A DNA stretch of 64,000 nt, taken from positions 8,300,326 through 8,364,325 of the forward strand of contig OX328131.1 of assembly GCA_946811695.1 (NCBI GenBank), given 5' to 3'. Shown here in pieces: positions 13,501 through 19,458 of the stretch. The position numbers were made by a program, and so were the translations under genes. The notes beneath the pieces are model-generated. The model was not told where the DNA came from, searched no databases, and saw only the letters and a program-made list of their open reading frames with translations. The DNA comes from Gonocerus acuteangulatus (lineage: Eukaryota; Arthropoda; Insecta; Hemiptera; Coreidae). The number at the start of each line of letters is the position of its first letter. The stretch's first letter is position 1.

Positions 13501-16500
13501 TTCATATTGCTGTCCAGAATGATGAGAATATTCGGAAATCTTATGCCAATAAACTGTGAAAATACCAGGACTTGGCCATAGAGTTGAAAGATTTGTTTAA
13601 GTTGGATACCGCAATGATAACAGCTATTATTATATTGGCTTATGGATTCATCCCAAAGACCACAGGTGCAGCTACAAATTACTTAAACATCTCGGAGGAA
13701 TTGATTATAGACGCCCAACAAGCGGCGCCACTCAATACCACAAGAATAGTTCAAAAATTCTTGAACGAACAACCGTGATATGATACATAAAAAAAAAAAA
13801 AAAAGAATAAAAACAATAATTCAAAAGAATTTACCCCAGGAAACTGAGGCGAACACACCCCATTATAATTCAATAATTCTCATAGACTTCCATGGTCCAT
13901 GTTATTTAATGTTTTAATTTCTTCCGGATATGACCATGTCAAATCGGTAACAACCGACGTTTTGCCAGACATTCTGCCGGCTTCCTCCGGGTCCTTCTGA
14001 GAATGAAGACAGGGTTCAGTCTGGGTCTTATTTATACCTTATCCAAATCCCTGATTGGTCGATTCTTCTTGCACCGTTGGATTCCATGATGCCAATCTTC
14101 CTTGGGATGACGGGTGACCATAATTTGCTAAGTCTTTAGCCATCTTCTCTATTGAAGTTCAGGGGTATTTAACTATTTCTATCGGTTCTAGGATAATTCT
14201 TTCCCGTCTGTTGGATGCCATTACTAGGACTTTAGTTTTATCAAACTCTATGGAATGATTTGTGGTATAGAAGTGTTCTGCAATTGTTGATCTTTTTGTG
14301 TCCATGTTCTTGATAATTTTTAGTACAACTACGACCCCGACCAGGTATAAATAAAACCCGGACTGAACCATATCTTAATTCTCAGAAGGAATGTCTGGTG
14401 AAACGTTGGTTGTTACCAATTCGACAGTGATATCCAGAAGACTTTAAAATATTAGAAAACAATTCAGTTTATGAGCACTGTAGCCTCTCATTGTCGGACC
14501 TAAAAGTGAAAAATAGAATATAAATTTATATCTATATCAAAACTAATTTTATCATAGTTATAAAATAATATTCTATTTAAAATCTTAGGTTCAAGTTTAC
14601 AGGTACCATACAGATGTTTACAGTGAAGAACTTAATAATCAAAAGTTATAATTGGTTAAAAAAGCCCGCGATTGGTGAATATTAAGAAAGTGTTGCTTCA
14701 TAATTATAACGCAAGACCACATATGGCTTGAACACAGCTCAAAAAAATATTGAATTTATTAATTGGGAGCTTTTGCTGTGTCCAGCTTATGCCCCGGATA
14801 TTACCCTAAACCATTTTTGCTTATTTCAGGCCTTATACAATTTTTTACTGGGGAAAAAGTTGAATTCTAAACAGGATATACTAAATGAACTTTTAATTTT
14901 TCTTCCATCAAAACCAGTCTTTCGACAGCAATGGGAAGAAAGCTACCTGGCGAGAAATCCTAGATAGTGGGTAAAATATTATCGTTGATTAAAATGTTAA
15001 ATTGTACTTGTTTTACGCTATTTTTTAGGCGAGGTTAGCTCAGTGGTAGAGAACTCGACTAATATGCTGGAGGACCTGAGTTCAAATCTTGGGCGCACTA
15101 AAGATTTTATCTTCTAGTGTCTTCAATCAATGGTATGGATTTGGGGTCCCAGACTGCCCCTATGTACACCCAGCCTTTAATTAATTTTGTTAATGGGTAA
15201 ATGCAAAGCGAAAAATCAGGCAACTGGAGCCTTGTACTGACCAAACTATCTCCCTAGTGTGTCGTATGATCAAAAATCAGATACCTTTACAGTATCTGCC
15301 TATGTGCCTTGTGTTTTTTTTTAGCATAAATATGCTTTAGCGGTGACTAAACTGGAAAAAGCCGTTACAAAAAAGTATCACAAAAAAGCGTTCTCGCATG
15401 CGTAGTTGCGTTTGCGCATGCGAAGTGGCCATGTACGAAAAAGAAGACTGTATGCGTCACAAAAAAGTGTCCGCTGGCGTTCCCGCATGCACAGTGGCCA
15501 TGTACAAAAAAATAAGACTGTATGTTATAGTGTACATTACATAGGTTTATCGGGTGGACCTAGCGTTACAAAAAAGTGTCACAAGAAGGTGTCCGCTGGC
15601 GTTCGCACATGCGGGGTGGCCATTTACGAAAAAGAAGACTATATGTTATAAAGTACATTACACAGGTTTGTCGGGTGGACCTAAAGCATATTTATGTTCC
15701 TGAATTTGAGCAGAAGGCTCTAAACGAAATAATTTTTTTTTCACACTATTTAAAAATTCCCAAAAATGCACAGACAATTTTGGACTGTTGTGATATATAT
15801 GATGTAATAGGATTTATTAGCCAATTACCCATATTCGACACCAGAAAACTTAAATCCAAGCTGCAAGCAGATATTGAGGCATCTTCTTGGACTGTTTGTC
15901 TCTGGCAGAGTCATTTGCGCCCCCGAGAGCAGGCGAAGTTCCCCTGAATCCGTGAAACACCCAACCAATCGGCCATCTTCACTCTCATCTAGACAGAACA
16001 AATAGAAATTGATAAAAAAATGTTCACTTGATTAATGATTGTAATAAAAATATGTTTATTTTCATTTTATAACTCAATTCTTAAAATGCCAAGATACCCA
16101 AGTAGTTTATTTTCTTCCTGTTTAAACTGGTGTAATCCTAACCTAAGGAGTGGAGGATTGGAACGTGGCAATGTAAAATATTTAAATCAAGCATACTAAA
16201 TTACGTGTAGTTAAAAATACAACATCCTAATAGTCCCTTGATTAACCCTTCCCCCCATGCTCTTTATTTAGTCACATTAAGAGTGGAATAATCCTAAATA
16301 CCTGATATAGAAGTGTGATAAACGCTGTTGCGCCAAGCTCCACCACAGAGAAATCTCTTGTCCCCCGCACAGTCCATGTCGCAATCACCTTCAGTCACGC
16401 TTGTTCCTTTCAGATCATCGGTACAGAAACATTGGGACCTGACGGTTTAGTTTATGTATAATTCGTAAGTTGTTTATTATAATTTCTGTAGGCACCAGAG

Positions 16501-19159
16501 TAGGGCATTATTCAATACATTTTTTATTCAATAATCATTCAAATAAATTGGTATTGAATAAGAATTTATTCATTCAATACATTTTTTATCTACCGATTTA
16601 TTTTTATTCAATGAATAACAGGGTTGGCTCATTATTCAATAAATTTTTATTGAATAAGAATTTATTCATTTAGTAATTGACTGATTTTTTTTATTATTTA
16701 ATAAATAATTAATTATTTATTTTCATTCTTCATTCATTATTTTTATACATTTAAATAAAGTGGTTGATGGAACAACAAACTCAGATTCTTTAAGTTCAGT
16801 AAACAATATCACTTAAATAAATAATTTTCATTAAAAGTAAGAAAAAGTTTAATGAACTTAGTCATTTTTATTAGAAAAGATTCTTAAAATAAATCACTTG
16901 TATTTAACAAAAAAAATCAGTAAAATAAATCAATTTCATTCAAAAAATTGTTTCATTTGAATAAATAACTTTTATTCAATAAATCATTGTTATTCAATAA
17001 TGAATAAAAATAAAAAGTTATGTTATTCATTGAATTGACTGAATAATGAATGAAACATTATTCATTATTCAGAATGAAATAACAGATGTATTCATTATTC
17101 TGAATGATTTTTGCCCAACTAGTCCAGTCAATAGGTATGGAATAAAGGGCTTACCTTGCAAAAGGTGGGGTAGGACATTTTATTTTCATACTAATATGAA
17201 CAAATTAAAAAAATAAAATTTTCTACCCTACCTTTTGCAAGGTACAATGTATTATTTGACTGGACTAAACACTGGTAGGCAAATTGAAAATCCCGAATTC
17301 TACACTGACCTGTATTGGACTCCGGAATATCTGTAGCCATTGCGATAACAGAAGCCTACGCAGAATTCGGGTGTTGTCATGTTCGAATCTGGCGCTTTCT
17401 TGCCATCTAAAGCCCTTGTCTGAGGAGTGGGATCTGCATAGCAGCCGACGTAGTTTTTCTGAACATAGTTCACCCTCTTGTCATGAATGTCGTACACACT
17501 CAATCTCCATCCTCCGCCACAGATTTTGGATTTATTCCCATCGCACTTTGCATTGCAGTCTGAAATATCGGCAGATACTTTGAACGACGGTCTCTCGTGT
17601 GAACAAAAACACTCAAACCTGAAAGAAAAAAATAAAATGAGAGAGACGATATGATCTGCCAATAAATTTAATATACCTCCCACTTATTTATAAAATATCA
17701 TATTGTCAACTGCAAAAAAATATATTTTTTATATTATTAAAGTAAATTATTTGTCTTATGTATCAGGTAATCCCATAAGTAATGTCAGTTTTTAATGGTG
17801 TGCCTTAAGGTATAGGATAAAATCAATGAAACACTAGCTCTTCGACTGTTACAACAGGATTTTATACTATACTAGCCTGTTCGTTGACCTGTAAGAGGCT
17901 TGTCTTCAAGCTTGTGGTATCCCCCGAAATGGCTGCAGCCCCCCAAATTTTGATTTGTTGGTAAAAATGTGTCATAAAACCCCTAAAAATAAATTAAATA
18001 AGATGTCATAGTTTATAAAAAATATTTTATTTTAGATGTAATAGCGTTTTAGTTGACTAAAACTATTCCAAGTTCTAAATTGTTAGTATTCCATACCCCG
18101 GAAATAGTCCCAGCCCCCCTGAAATTATTTCCTATATACGCCCATGCTCAAAATCGCATGTGTCGTTCACTAATGACATTTTTGCCATATATTTCTATAA
18201 GTTTTTGATAAGTTGAAGCTGAATTTTCTCCTTTATCGAATTCCCAAAGCATAACATGGCGTAAGTGGTGTCTTGGGAGTTCCATTTAAAATAAAATTTC
18301 AGCACAGAATAAATAAATTTCACCAAACAAAACATGATAAATAGAAGTGTATTTAATGCTATAATAAACAAAAAAAAATTGAAAAAGAGGGATTAGCATA
18401 TAAACATAAACAGTCAGAATATTAAAAACCTACATTACTTATGGGATGACATGATAAATCGAATATCATTTCAGTATTAATTATTAAATGTTTTAATGGC
18501 AACACTGTATTGCCAGTTCTTGTTTAATCAGTATGGCGTTGGCGTCTTTCCTCTTTCATATATGTCTTTGTACTTACGAGAAGATTTGTGTGCTACAATA
18601 TATTGATTTCTTCAACTCTGCCATTTGATTAATCACATATACGTTTACTAAAATTATGTGTTTTGTATAAATGGTTGTTAAAATATTTTTTTTTTTTATT
18701 ATTTAAATTTTAACGTCCATTTATTATTAACTACGAATTTTAGGACGGGTTATCTATAGGTTACCACCCTTTTCTAGCCAGGATAGGGGTGATGCCTTTT
18801 CTTTTTTCGAAAGAAAAGCCACCCCCCCTAGTGGGAATCGAACCCACGACCTTTGGCACGGAGTGCTAAGAGCTCACGCCTTAACCCTCACGGCTACCGG
18901 GTCTCCAAAATATTTATTTCACAGATGTAACCTTAATAATTCCATTCGTTTGTAAAGTGCTTAAAGTTAATAGCTTTAATAACCACAACCATTCCATACC
19001 TGTCTTGTAGACCAGCATAGCTGAATCCTAAGTTTTTACAATGATTTACACATTTTTCTGGTGTGAGTGTTCCTCTGAATTCCCTGAAATCCCCGCTCAT
19101 AAGTCGAGCTTCTTTAGAATTCTCTTTGTAGCAACCGATGAGGCGTGCACATTGTGAAA
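1105..19159 (-). CDS. WSC-domain / GH16 beta-1,3-glucan-binding or glucanase-like gene (partial, whole locus)
   Basis: This locus-level entry joins seven well-supported minus-strand exons: 19000-19159, 17310-17618, 16302-16438, 15829-15988, 13158-13324, 1316-1683 and 1105-1229. All introns are GT-AG and every junction keeps phase. The order is WSC1, WSC2, WSC3, a Gln/Thr/Pro-rich repeat linker, then the N-terminal part of a GH16 domain of the GNBP / beta-1,3-glucanase type. WSC domains are putative carbohydrate-binding, cysteine-rich modules. GH16 proteins of this class bind or cleave beta-1,3-glucans such as fungal walls, so a secreted or surface glucan-recognition or digestive role is inferred. 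No signal peptide is seen because the first exon(s) lie further right or outside the window. The GH16 catalytic E-x-D-x-x-E region is not seen either, so enzyme versus binding protein cannot be decided. The introns are full of transposons. Confidence 0.8.
1316..1683 (-). CDS. Exon: Gln/Thr/Pro repeat linker and start of GH16 domain
   Basis: The acceptor is ttccacaag at 1684-1686 and the donor is gtaagt at 1315, a near-consensus site. The first part encodes a low-complexity linker with four 8-residue repeats of the form Q-Q-[QT]-T-R-P-[VI]-[IV], for example QQTRPVIK. The second part reads ILFQENFNGNSINTRNWKHE, the opening of a GH16 beta-1,3-glucan-recognition / glucanase domain (compare the family pattern [LI]-[VI]-F-x-[DE]-x-F-x-G, about ten residues, then W-x-H-E). 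The linker probably separates glycan-binding WSC modules from the GH16 body. The open frame runs on into the intron to 1151. Confidence 0.82.
2096..2310 (+). mobile_element. tRNA-derived SINE, family S2
   Basis: It starts GAGGCCCGGTGGCCGTGAGT, has a box-B-like GGTTCGATTCCCAC, a self-complementary tract (gcttttctttgg / aaaaaagaaaaggc), the conserved TATCCTGGCTAGAAA block, and a tail of CGGACGTTAAAATTTAAAT. Minus-strand copies lie at 18700-18906, 23950-24157 and, split in two, at 28345-28440 plus 29241-29357. The long gap between the box-A-like and box-B-like parts suggests a tRNA with a long variable arm (Leu/Ser type), which is inference. Confidence 0.8.
2334..2400 (-). repeat. Partial copy of a hAT-like MITE end
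   Basis: The sequence from CAGAGCCTCCGAGAGG on matches, in reverse complement, the right end of the MITE at 6895-7142, including about 20 flanking bases at 2314-2333. Because the flank is shared too, either the element is longer than its apparent terminal repeat or both copies sit in a larger dispersed repeat. Confidence 0.6.
2438..3718 (+). pseudogene. 3' end of an I-like LINE: RT thumb, RNase H and C-terminal Cys/His motif, frameshifted
   Basis: Three overlapping frames together give the end of a LINE ORF2. Codons 2438-2878 match the post-RT region (TIHSTALRLASGAF, ETGEPPLQYRRR). Codons 2940-3272 and 3224-3718 give an RNase H domain with its acidic residues (FMDGSK, SAELYAI, CTDSLSS and HVGIPQSTSVDIQAK), then RREQVVLTRLRIGH and a C-terminal C-x2-C-x7-H-x4-C motif (CRHC, VKHILIDC). 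At least two frameshifts and one stop break it, so it is dead. RNase H plus this terminal motif is typical of the I superfamily. It lies in the large intron of the WSC-GH16 gene, in the opposite orientation. The AT-rich DNA to about 4000 may be its 3' UTR. Confidence 0.85.
4161..4324. mobile_element. piggyBac-like MITE, 156 bp with TTAA ends
   Basis: The element at 4165-4320 is flanked on both sides by TTAA (4161-4164 and 4321-4324). Its ends are CACTTTCGCTGCGAG and the complement of CACAGCGAAAGTG. Inside are two small hairpins (GTGTCCTTC/GAAGGACAC). A longer relative lies at 32371-32654. TTAA target duplications are the mark of the piggyBac superfamily. Confidence 0.82.
4475..4542. repeat. 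Poly(C)-poly(T) tract
   Basis: A run of seven C is followed by about 65 T. It may be the tail of a minus-strand retrocopy or SINE whose body to the right is no longer recognisable. Such runs are unstable, so the length is unreliable. Confidence 0.6.
4543..6431. other. Intronic AT-rich stretch without recognisable genes
   Basis: Three A runs (around 5179-5199, 5662-5680 and 5527-5539), a short GATA microsatellite near 6181-6196 and general AT-rich DNA are all I see. The short open frames here have no protein-like character. Confidence 0.5.
6432..6886. mobile_element. pogo/Tigger-like MITE
   Basis: The left end CAGTAAACTTCCTTTAATCC matches, with some changes, the complement of the right end (GATTAGAGGAAGTTCCTG). 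The inner parts GGATTATCAG and GATAATCCAGC pair as well. TTTAATCCG-type ends are typical of pogo/Tigger elements. I could not find a clean TA duplication. Confidence 0.6.
6895..7142. mobile_element. hAT-like MITE, 248 bp
   Basis: The ends CAGGGCCTCTGAGAGG and CCTCTCGGAGGCTCTG are inverted repeats, with an 8-bp direct repeat TAATTGTA outside (6887-6894 and 7143-7150). CAGRG ends with 8-bp duplications fit the hAT superfamily. A related fragment at 2334-2400 carries the same outer flank, so the boundary is not certain. Confidence 0.65.
7166..8165. other. Intronic stretch, nothing recognised
   Basis: AT-rich single-copy-looking DNA. The open frames are short and low-complexity. Confidence 0.45.
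8166..8345 (-). pseudogene. C-terminal scrap of an I-like LINE ORF2
   Basis: The minus-strand frame contains VKHLLTECGRRHKLNI, then a stretch ending INTILSYFQDTKLYNLI. It parallels the C-termini at 3600-3718 and 41500-41656 (for example IKHILTECKRRDKLNIPHDL). Only the last 50-60 residues remain. Confidence 0.75.
8409..9837. other. Intronic AT-rich stretch
   Basis: T-rich runs lie at 8817-8880 and ATTT/AATT-rich DNA near 9540-9760. No coding signal or repeat family was recognised. Confidence 0.45.
9838..10006 (+). mobile_element. 5S-rRNA-derived SINE or 5S pseudogene
   Basis: Bases 9838-9942 follow animal 5S rRNA: GGCTAATGGCCA(cag)CCATGTTGAAT, then GATCACCGAAGTTAAGGAAC (intact A-box/IE region), TGAATGGGTG, and a terminal GGTGCTGTTGGC. 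About 19 bases before the 3' end are lost compared with real 5S genes. A non-5S tail (GTGGCAACC...CCCGGTGCTAATAGTCCAGA) leads to an A-rich end, which favours a 5S-derived SINE over a plain pseudogene. Confidence 0.72.
10156..10310. mobile_element. piggyBac-like MITE, 147 bp with TTAA ends
   Basis: TTAA lies at 10156-10159 and 10307-10310. The ends are CCCATTAGCGCC and GGCGCTAACGGG, an imperfect inverted repeat starting with the CCC expected for piggyBac. The core holds the palindrome TACCATATGGTA and a 13-A run. Confidence 0.82.
10482..10727 (+). other. Unassigned 81-codon open frame
   Basis: An uninterrupted frame with mixed composition (RNLDWMESRNKLSEEEHS). I recognise no family. It lies between two TTAA-flanked MITEs in the large intron and may be a scrap of a transposase. 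PiggyBac transposases are a possibility only because of the neighbours. Confidence 0.2.
10798..11831. mobile_element. TTAA-flanked piggyBac-like element interrupted by a foldback element
   Basis: TTAA lies at 10798-10801 and 11828-11831. The ends TCCATTTACTGCTACT and GAGCAGCAAATGGG form an imperfect inverted repeat. Inside, 10860-11508 is a second element with TATAGCCTGTTCAG at the left, CTGAACAGCCTATA at the right, and an inner copy GAACAGGCTATA at 11269-11280. Arms 10985-11110 and 11270-11400 are reverse complements (GTTTATCAATACTTAGCC against GGCTATGTATTGATAAAC), so it can fold back. Confidence 0.7.
11832..13157. other. Intronic stretch with two small inverted-repeat elements
   Basis: AGAAGGTGTAGATGATC (about 12152) pairs with GATCTACACCTTCTC (about 12286). 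AGGACCTTGGAAGAGAAAGG (12487) pairs with the complement of CCTTTCTCTTTCAAGGTCCT near 12860. Both look like old MITEs without clear target duplications. The rest is AT-rich. Confidence 0.5.
13158..13324 (-). CDS. Exon: second half of WSC3 and start of linker
   Basis: The acceptor is ttttatag at 13325-13327. The frame starting A|TCA GAA TGC gives SECFCGNR, then C-x3-C and KCGGNWRLLIYSTS, the second half of WSC3. Its first base completes a glycine with the previous exon. I place the donor at 13157 (gtactc) because only this site gives the phase 1 needed by the next exon; gttgct at 13168 would be out of phase. A minus-strand open frame in another register runs across the same bases and is a shadow. 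The intron that follows is about 11.5 kb. Confidence 0.78.
13404..13778 (+). pseudogene. C-terminal fragment of a LINE-type reverse-transcriptase protein
   Basis: The frame reads MYWDKAMLMDRTVHHNKPDI, continues with LIIDKENKRADIIHIAV, meets a TGA at 13557-13559, then resumes in frame with KYQDLAIELKDLFKL and a final TTRIVQKFLNEQP. This 'N-[RK]-P-D-I-x-[LIV]-x-D-...-I-D-[IV]-A-[VI]' then 'K-Y-x-x-L-x-x-E-[LI]' pattern ends many arthropod LINE polyproteins (R2/RTE-like). The internal stop and missing RT domain make it a relic. It lies just beside the WSC3 exon, on the opposite strand. Confidence 0.65.
13930..14440 (-). pseudogene. Penelope-like retroelement 3' fragment
   Basis: A minus-strand frame from 14371 to 14159 contains AEHFYTTNHSIEFDKTKVLV and RRERIILEPIEI, the usual end of Penelope-like or related polyproteins after the GIY-YIG region (pattern: E-H-x4-H-x-I-x-[FW]-x-x-[TA]-x-[VI]-[LI]-x3-x-x-x-x-R-x-x-x-E-x-[IL]-E-I). 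The motif with CAGACATTCTG/CCAGA and AACGTC/AACGTT and (G)GTTGTTACC occurs near both edges in opposite orientations (13948-13980 and 14390-14420), consistent with terminal repeats of such elements. Confidence 0.6.
14680..14967 (+). pseudogene. mariner-like transposase C-terminal fragment
   Basis: The text HNYNARPHMA followed by a stop and TQLKKI, then in another frame CPAYAPDITLNHFCLFQAL, matches the mariner core 'H-D-N-A-R-P-H' and 'P-x-Y-S-P-D-L-A-P-x-D-[YF]-x-L-F'. The third catalytic region carries N in place of D (LNHF for P-[ST]-D-[YF]) plus a stop and a frameshift, so it cannot be active. It lies in the intron between the halves of WSC3, in the opposite orientation to the gene. Confidence 0.75.
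15029..15320 (+). mobile_element. tRNA-derived SINE, family S3
   Basis: It begins GCGAGGTTAGCTCAGTGGTA, has a box-B-like GAGTTCAAATC, shares CAGCCTTTAATTAATTT and the CAGTATCTGCC tail with 1-234 and 36500-36815, and ends in T-rich DNA. It is in the intron of the WSC-GH16 gene, antisense to it. Confidence 0.82.
15369..15700. repeat. Tandem repeat of about 118 bp, 2.5 units, partly inside WSC-gene intron
   Basis: Units share AAAAAAGTGTCCGCTGGCGT, GGCCATGTACRAAAAA and TTATCGGGTGGACCTA (for example 15461-15560 and 15590-15680). The bases downstream, 15829-15988, are the WSC3 exon on the other strand. The 123-codon plus-strand frame running from this repeat through the exon is therefore not a gene. 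Confidence 0.65.
15829..15988 (-). CDS. Exon: first half of WSC3
   Basis: The acceptor is tctgtctag at 15989-15991 and the donor is gtaatt at 15828. It begins with the two bases AT, which complete a GAT codon with the phase-1 end of the previous exon. Residues include RLVGCFTDSGELRLLSG, then RRCLNICLQLGFKFSGVEY, the exact counterpart of the first halves of WSC1 and WSC2. It ends in phase 2. A spurious plus-strand open frame covers the same bases. This exon supplies the missing half of WSC3 and makes the third domain complete. Confidence 0.83.
16302..16438 (-). CDS. Exon: second half of WSC2
   Basis: The acceptor is cag at 16439-16441 and the donor is gtattt at 16301. It encodes SQCFCTDD, then C-x3-C, then FLCGGAWRNSVYHTSIS, which is the second half of a WSC domain with all four expected cysteines. 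It completes an arginine codon split with the previous exon (AG|G) and ends in phase 1. It is too short to stand out as an open reading frame and was found by reading the reverse complement for the CFC and CGG-x-W motifs. Confidence 0.83.
16491..17117. repeat. AT-rich hAT-like MITE remnant built of TTATTCAAT motifs
   Basis: Left AGTAGGGCATTATTCAAT and right ATTCATTATTCTGAATG...TTTTTGCCCAACT are roughly inverted. The interior is a mesh of TTATTCAATA / TATTGAATAA palindromes. ACAGGGTTGGCTCATTATTC at 16618 resembles a hAT terminus. No clear target duplication. Confidence 0.4.
17116..17272. mobile_element. Short inverted-repeat MITE
   Basis: AGTCCAGTCAATA at the left pairs with TTATTTGACTGGACT at the right, and CTTGCAAAAGGTGGGGTAG pairs with CTACCCTACCTTTTGCAAG, so the 155-bp unit folds almost completely. 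It lies directly downstream of the WSC1/2 exon, inside the intron. Confidence 0.7.
17310..17618 (-). CDS. Exon: second half of WSC1 and first half of WSC2
   Basis: The acceptor is tttctttcag and the donor is gtcagt at 17309. The exon begins FECFCS, the WSC mid-domain C-x-C motif, and reaches CGGGWRLSVYD, the typical WSC end. After a 12-residue spacer a second domain starts with YVGCYADP and runs to EFCVGFCYRNGYRYSGVQY. The single exon therefore spans two half domains, so introns fall at the same place inside each WSC. This fits duplication of a domain with a conserved intron position. The open frame continues into the intron as far as 17300, and the splice donor, not the stop, marks the end. 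Confidence 0.85.
17766..18452 (-). mobile_element. Internally deleted mariner-like element
   Basis: The ends ATCCCATAAGTAATGTCAG and the complement of ACATTACTTATGGGAT are terminal inverted repeats. The minus-strand 5' part matches the mariner at 55130-55400 closely: TATAGCATTAAATA, TTTATCATG and the coding start with RHHLRHVML and EFDKGE. Only the first codons of the transposase remain. It lies in the WSC1 intron in the same orientation as the gene. Confidence 0.72.
18700..18906 (-). mobile_element. tRNA-derived SINE, family S2
   Basis: Reverse complement of the family at 2096-2310: 5' end GAGACCCGGTAGCCGTGAGG, box-B-like GGTTCGATTCCCAC, and tail GGACGTTAAAATTTAAAT. It sits in the intron inside WSC1. 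Confidence 0.82.
19000..19159 (-). CDS. Exon: first half of WSC domain 1
   Basis: The acceptor is a pyrimidine run ending cag at 19160-19162, and the donor is gtatgg at 18999. The exon reads through residues LIGCYKE, a variable stretch, then EKCVNHCKNLGFSYAGLQD. This matches the WSC pattern: GCY near the start, C-x3-C, and G-[FY]-x-Y-[AS]-G-[LV]-Q at the exon end. It starts in phase 1 and ends in phase 2, and the next exon supplies the completing base to give an arginine. The upstream exon is not found: a Jockey LINE starts about 80 bp further right. The WSC call rests on motif recognition without a database search. Confidence 0.82.
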
Positions 19160-19458
19160 CTGAAAAAAAAAACCTTCATTAACAAAGAGAAAAAGAGAAA
19201 CCACATGCGTCGCTATATTGTATGTCTTATTTATTTAAATTTTTTTTTTTTTTTTTTTTTTATTAACTTTTTTATTTGAAATCTGTACAAATTATTATAT
19301 GTACAATTATCAAGTTTGTTGATACAGATACATAATGTAATAAATTGAACAAAACGGGTAAAGTAAAAAAAATAAAAACCATACAAATTTGGAAGGAGCC
19401 AACCATTGTTGACACTTCCGTGGCTGTCTAAATATCTATTTCAATGATCATGATACGG

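Noticed and set aside
15576..15947. 123-codon plus-strand frame
   Set aside because: Its first part is a tandem repeat and its second part is antisense to the WSC3 exon, which has correct splice sites and phase.
16470..16673. 67-codon frame
   Set aside because: Made of TTATTCAAT-type repeats; low complexity.
17284..17583. 99-codon plus-strand frame
   Set aside because: Antisense shadow of the WSC1/WSC2 exon.
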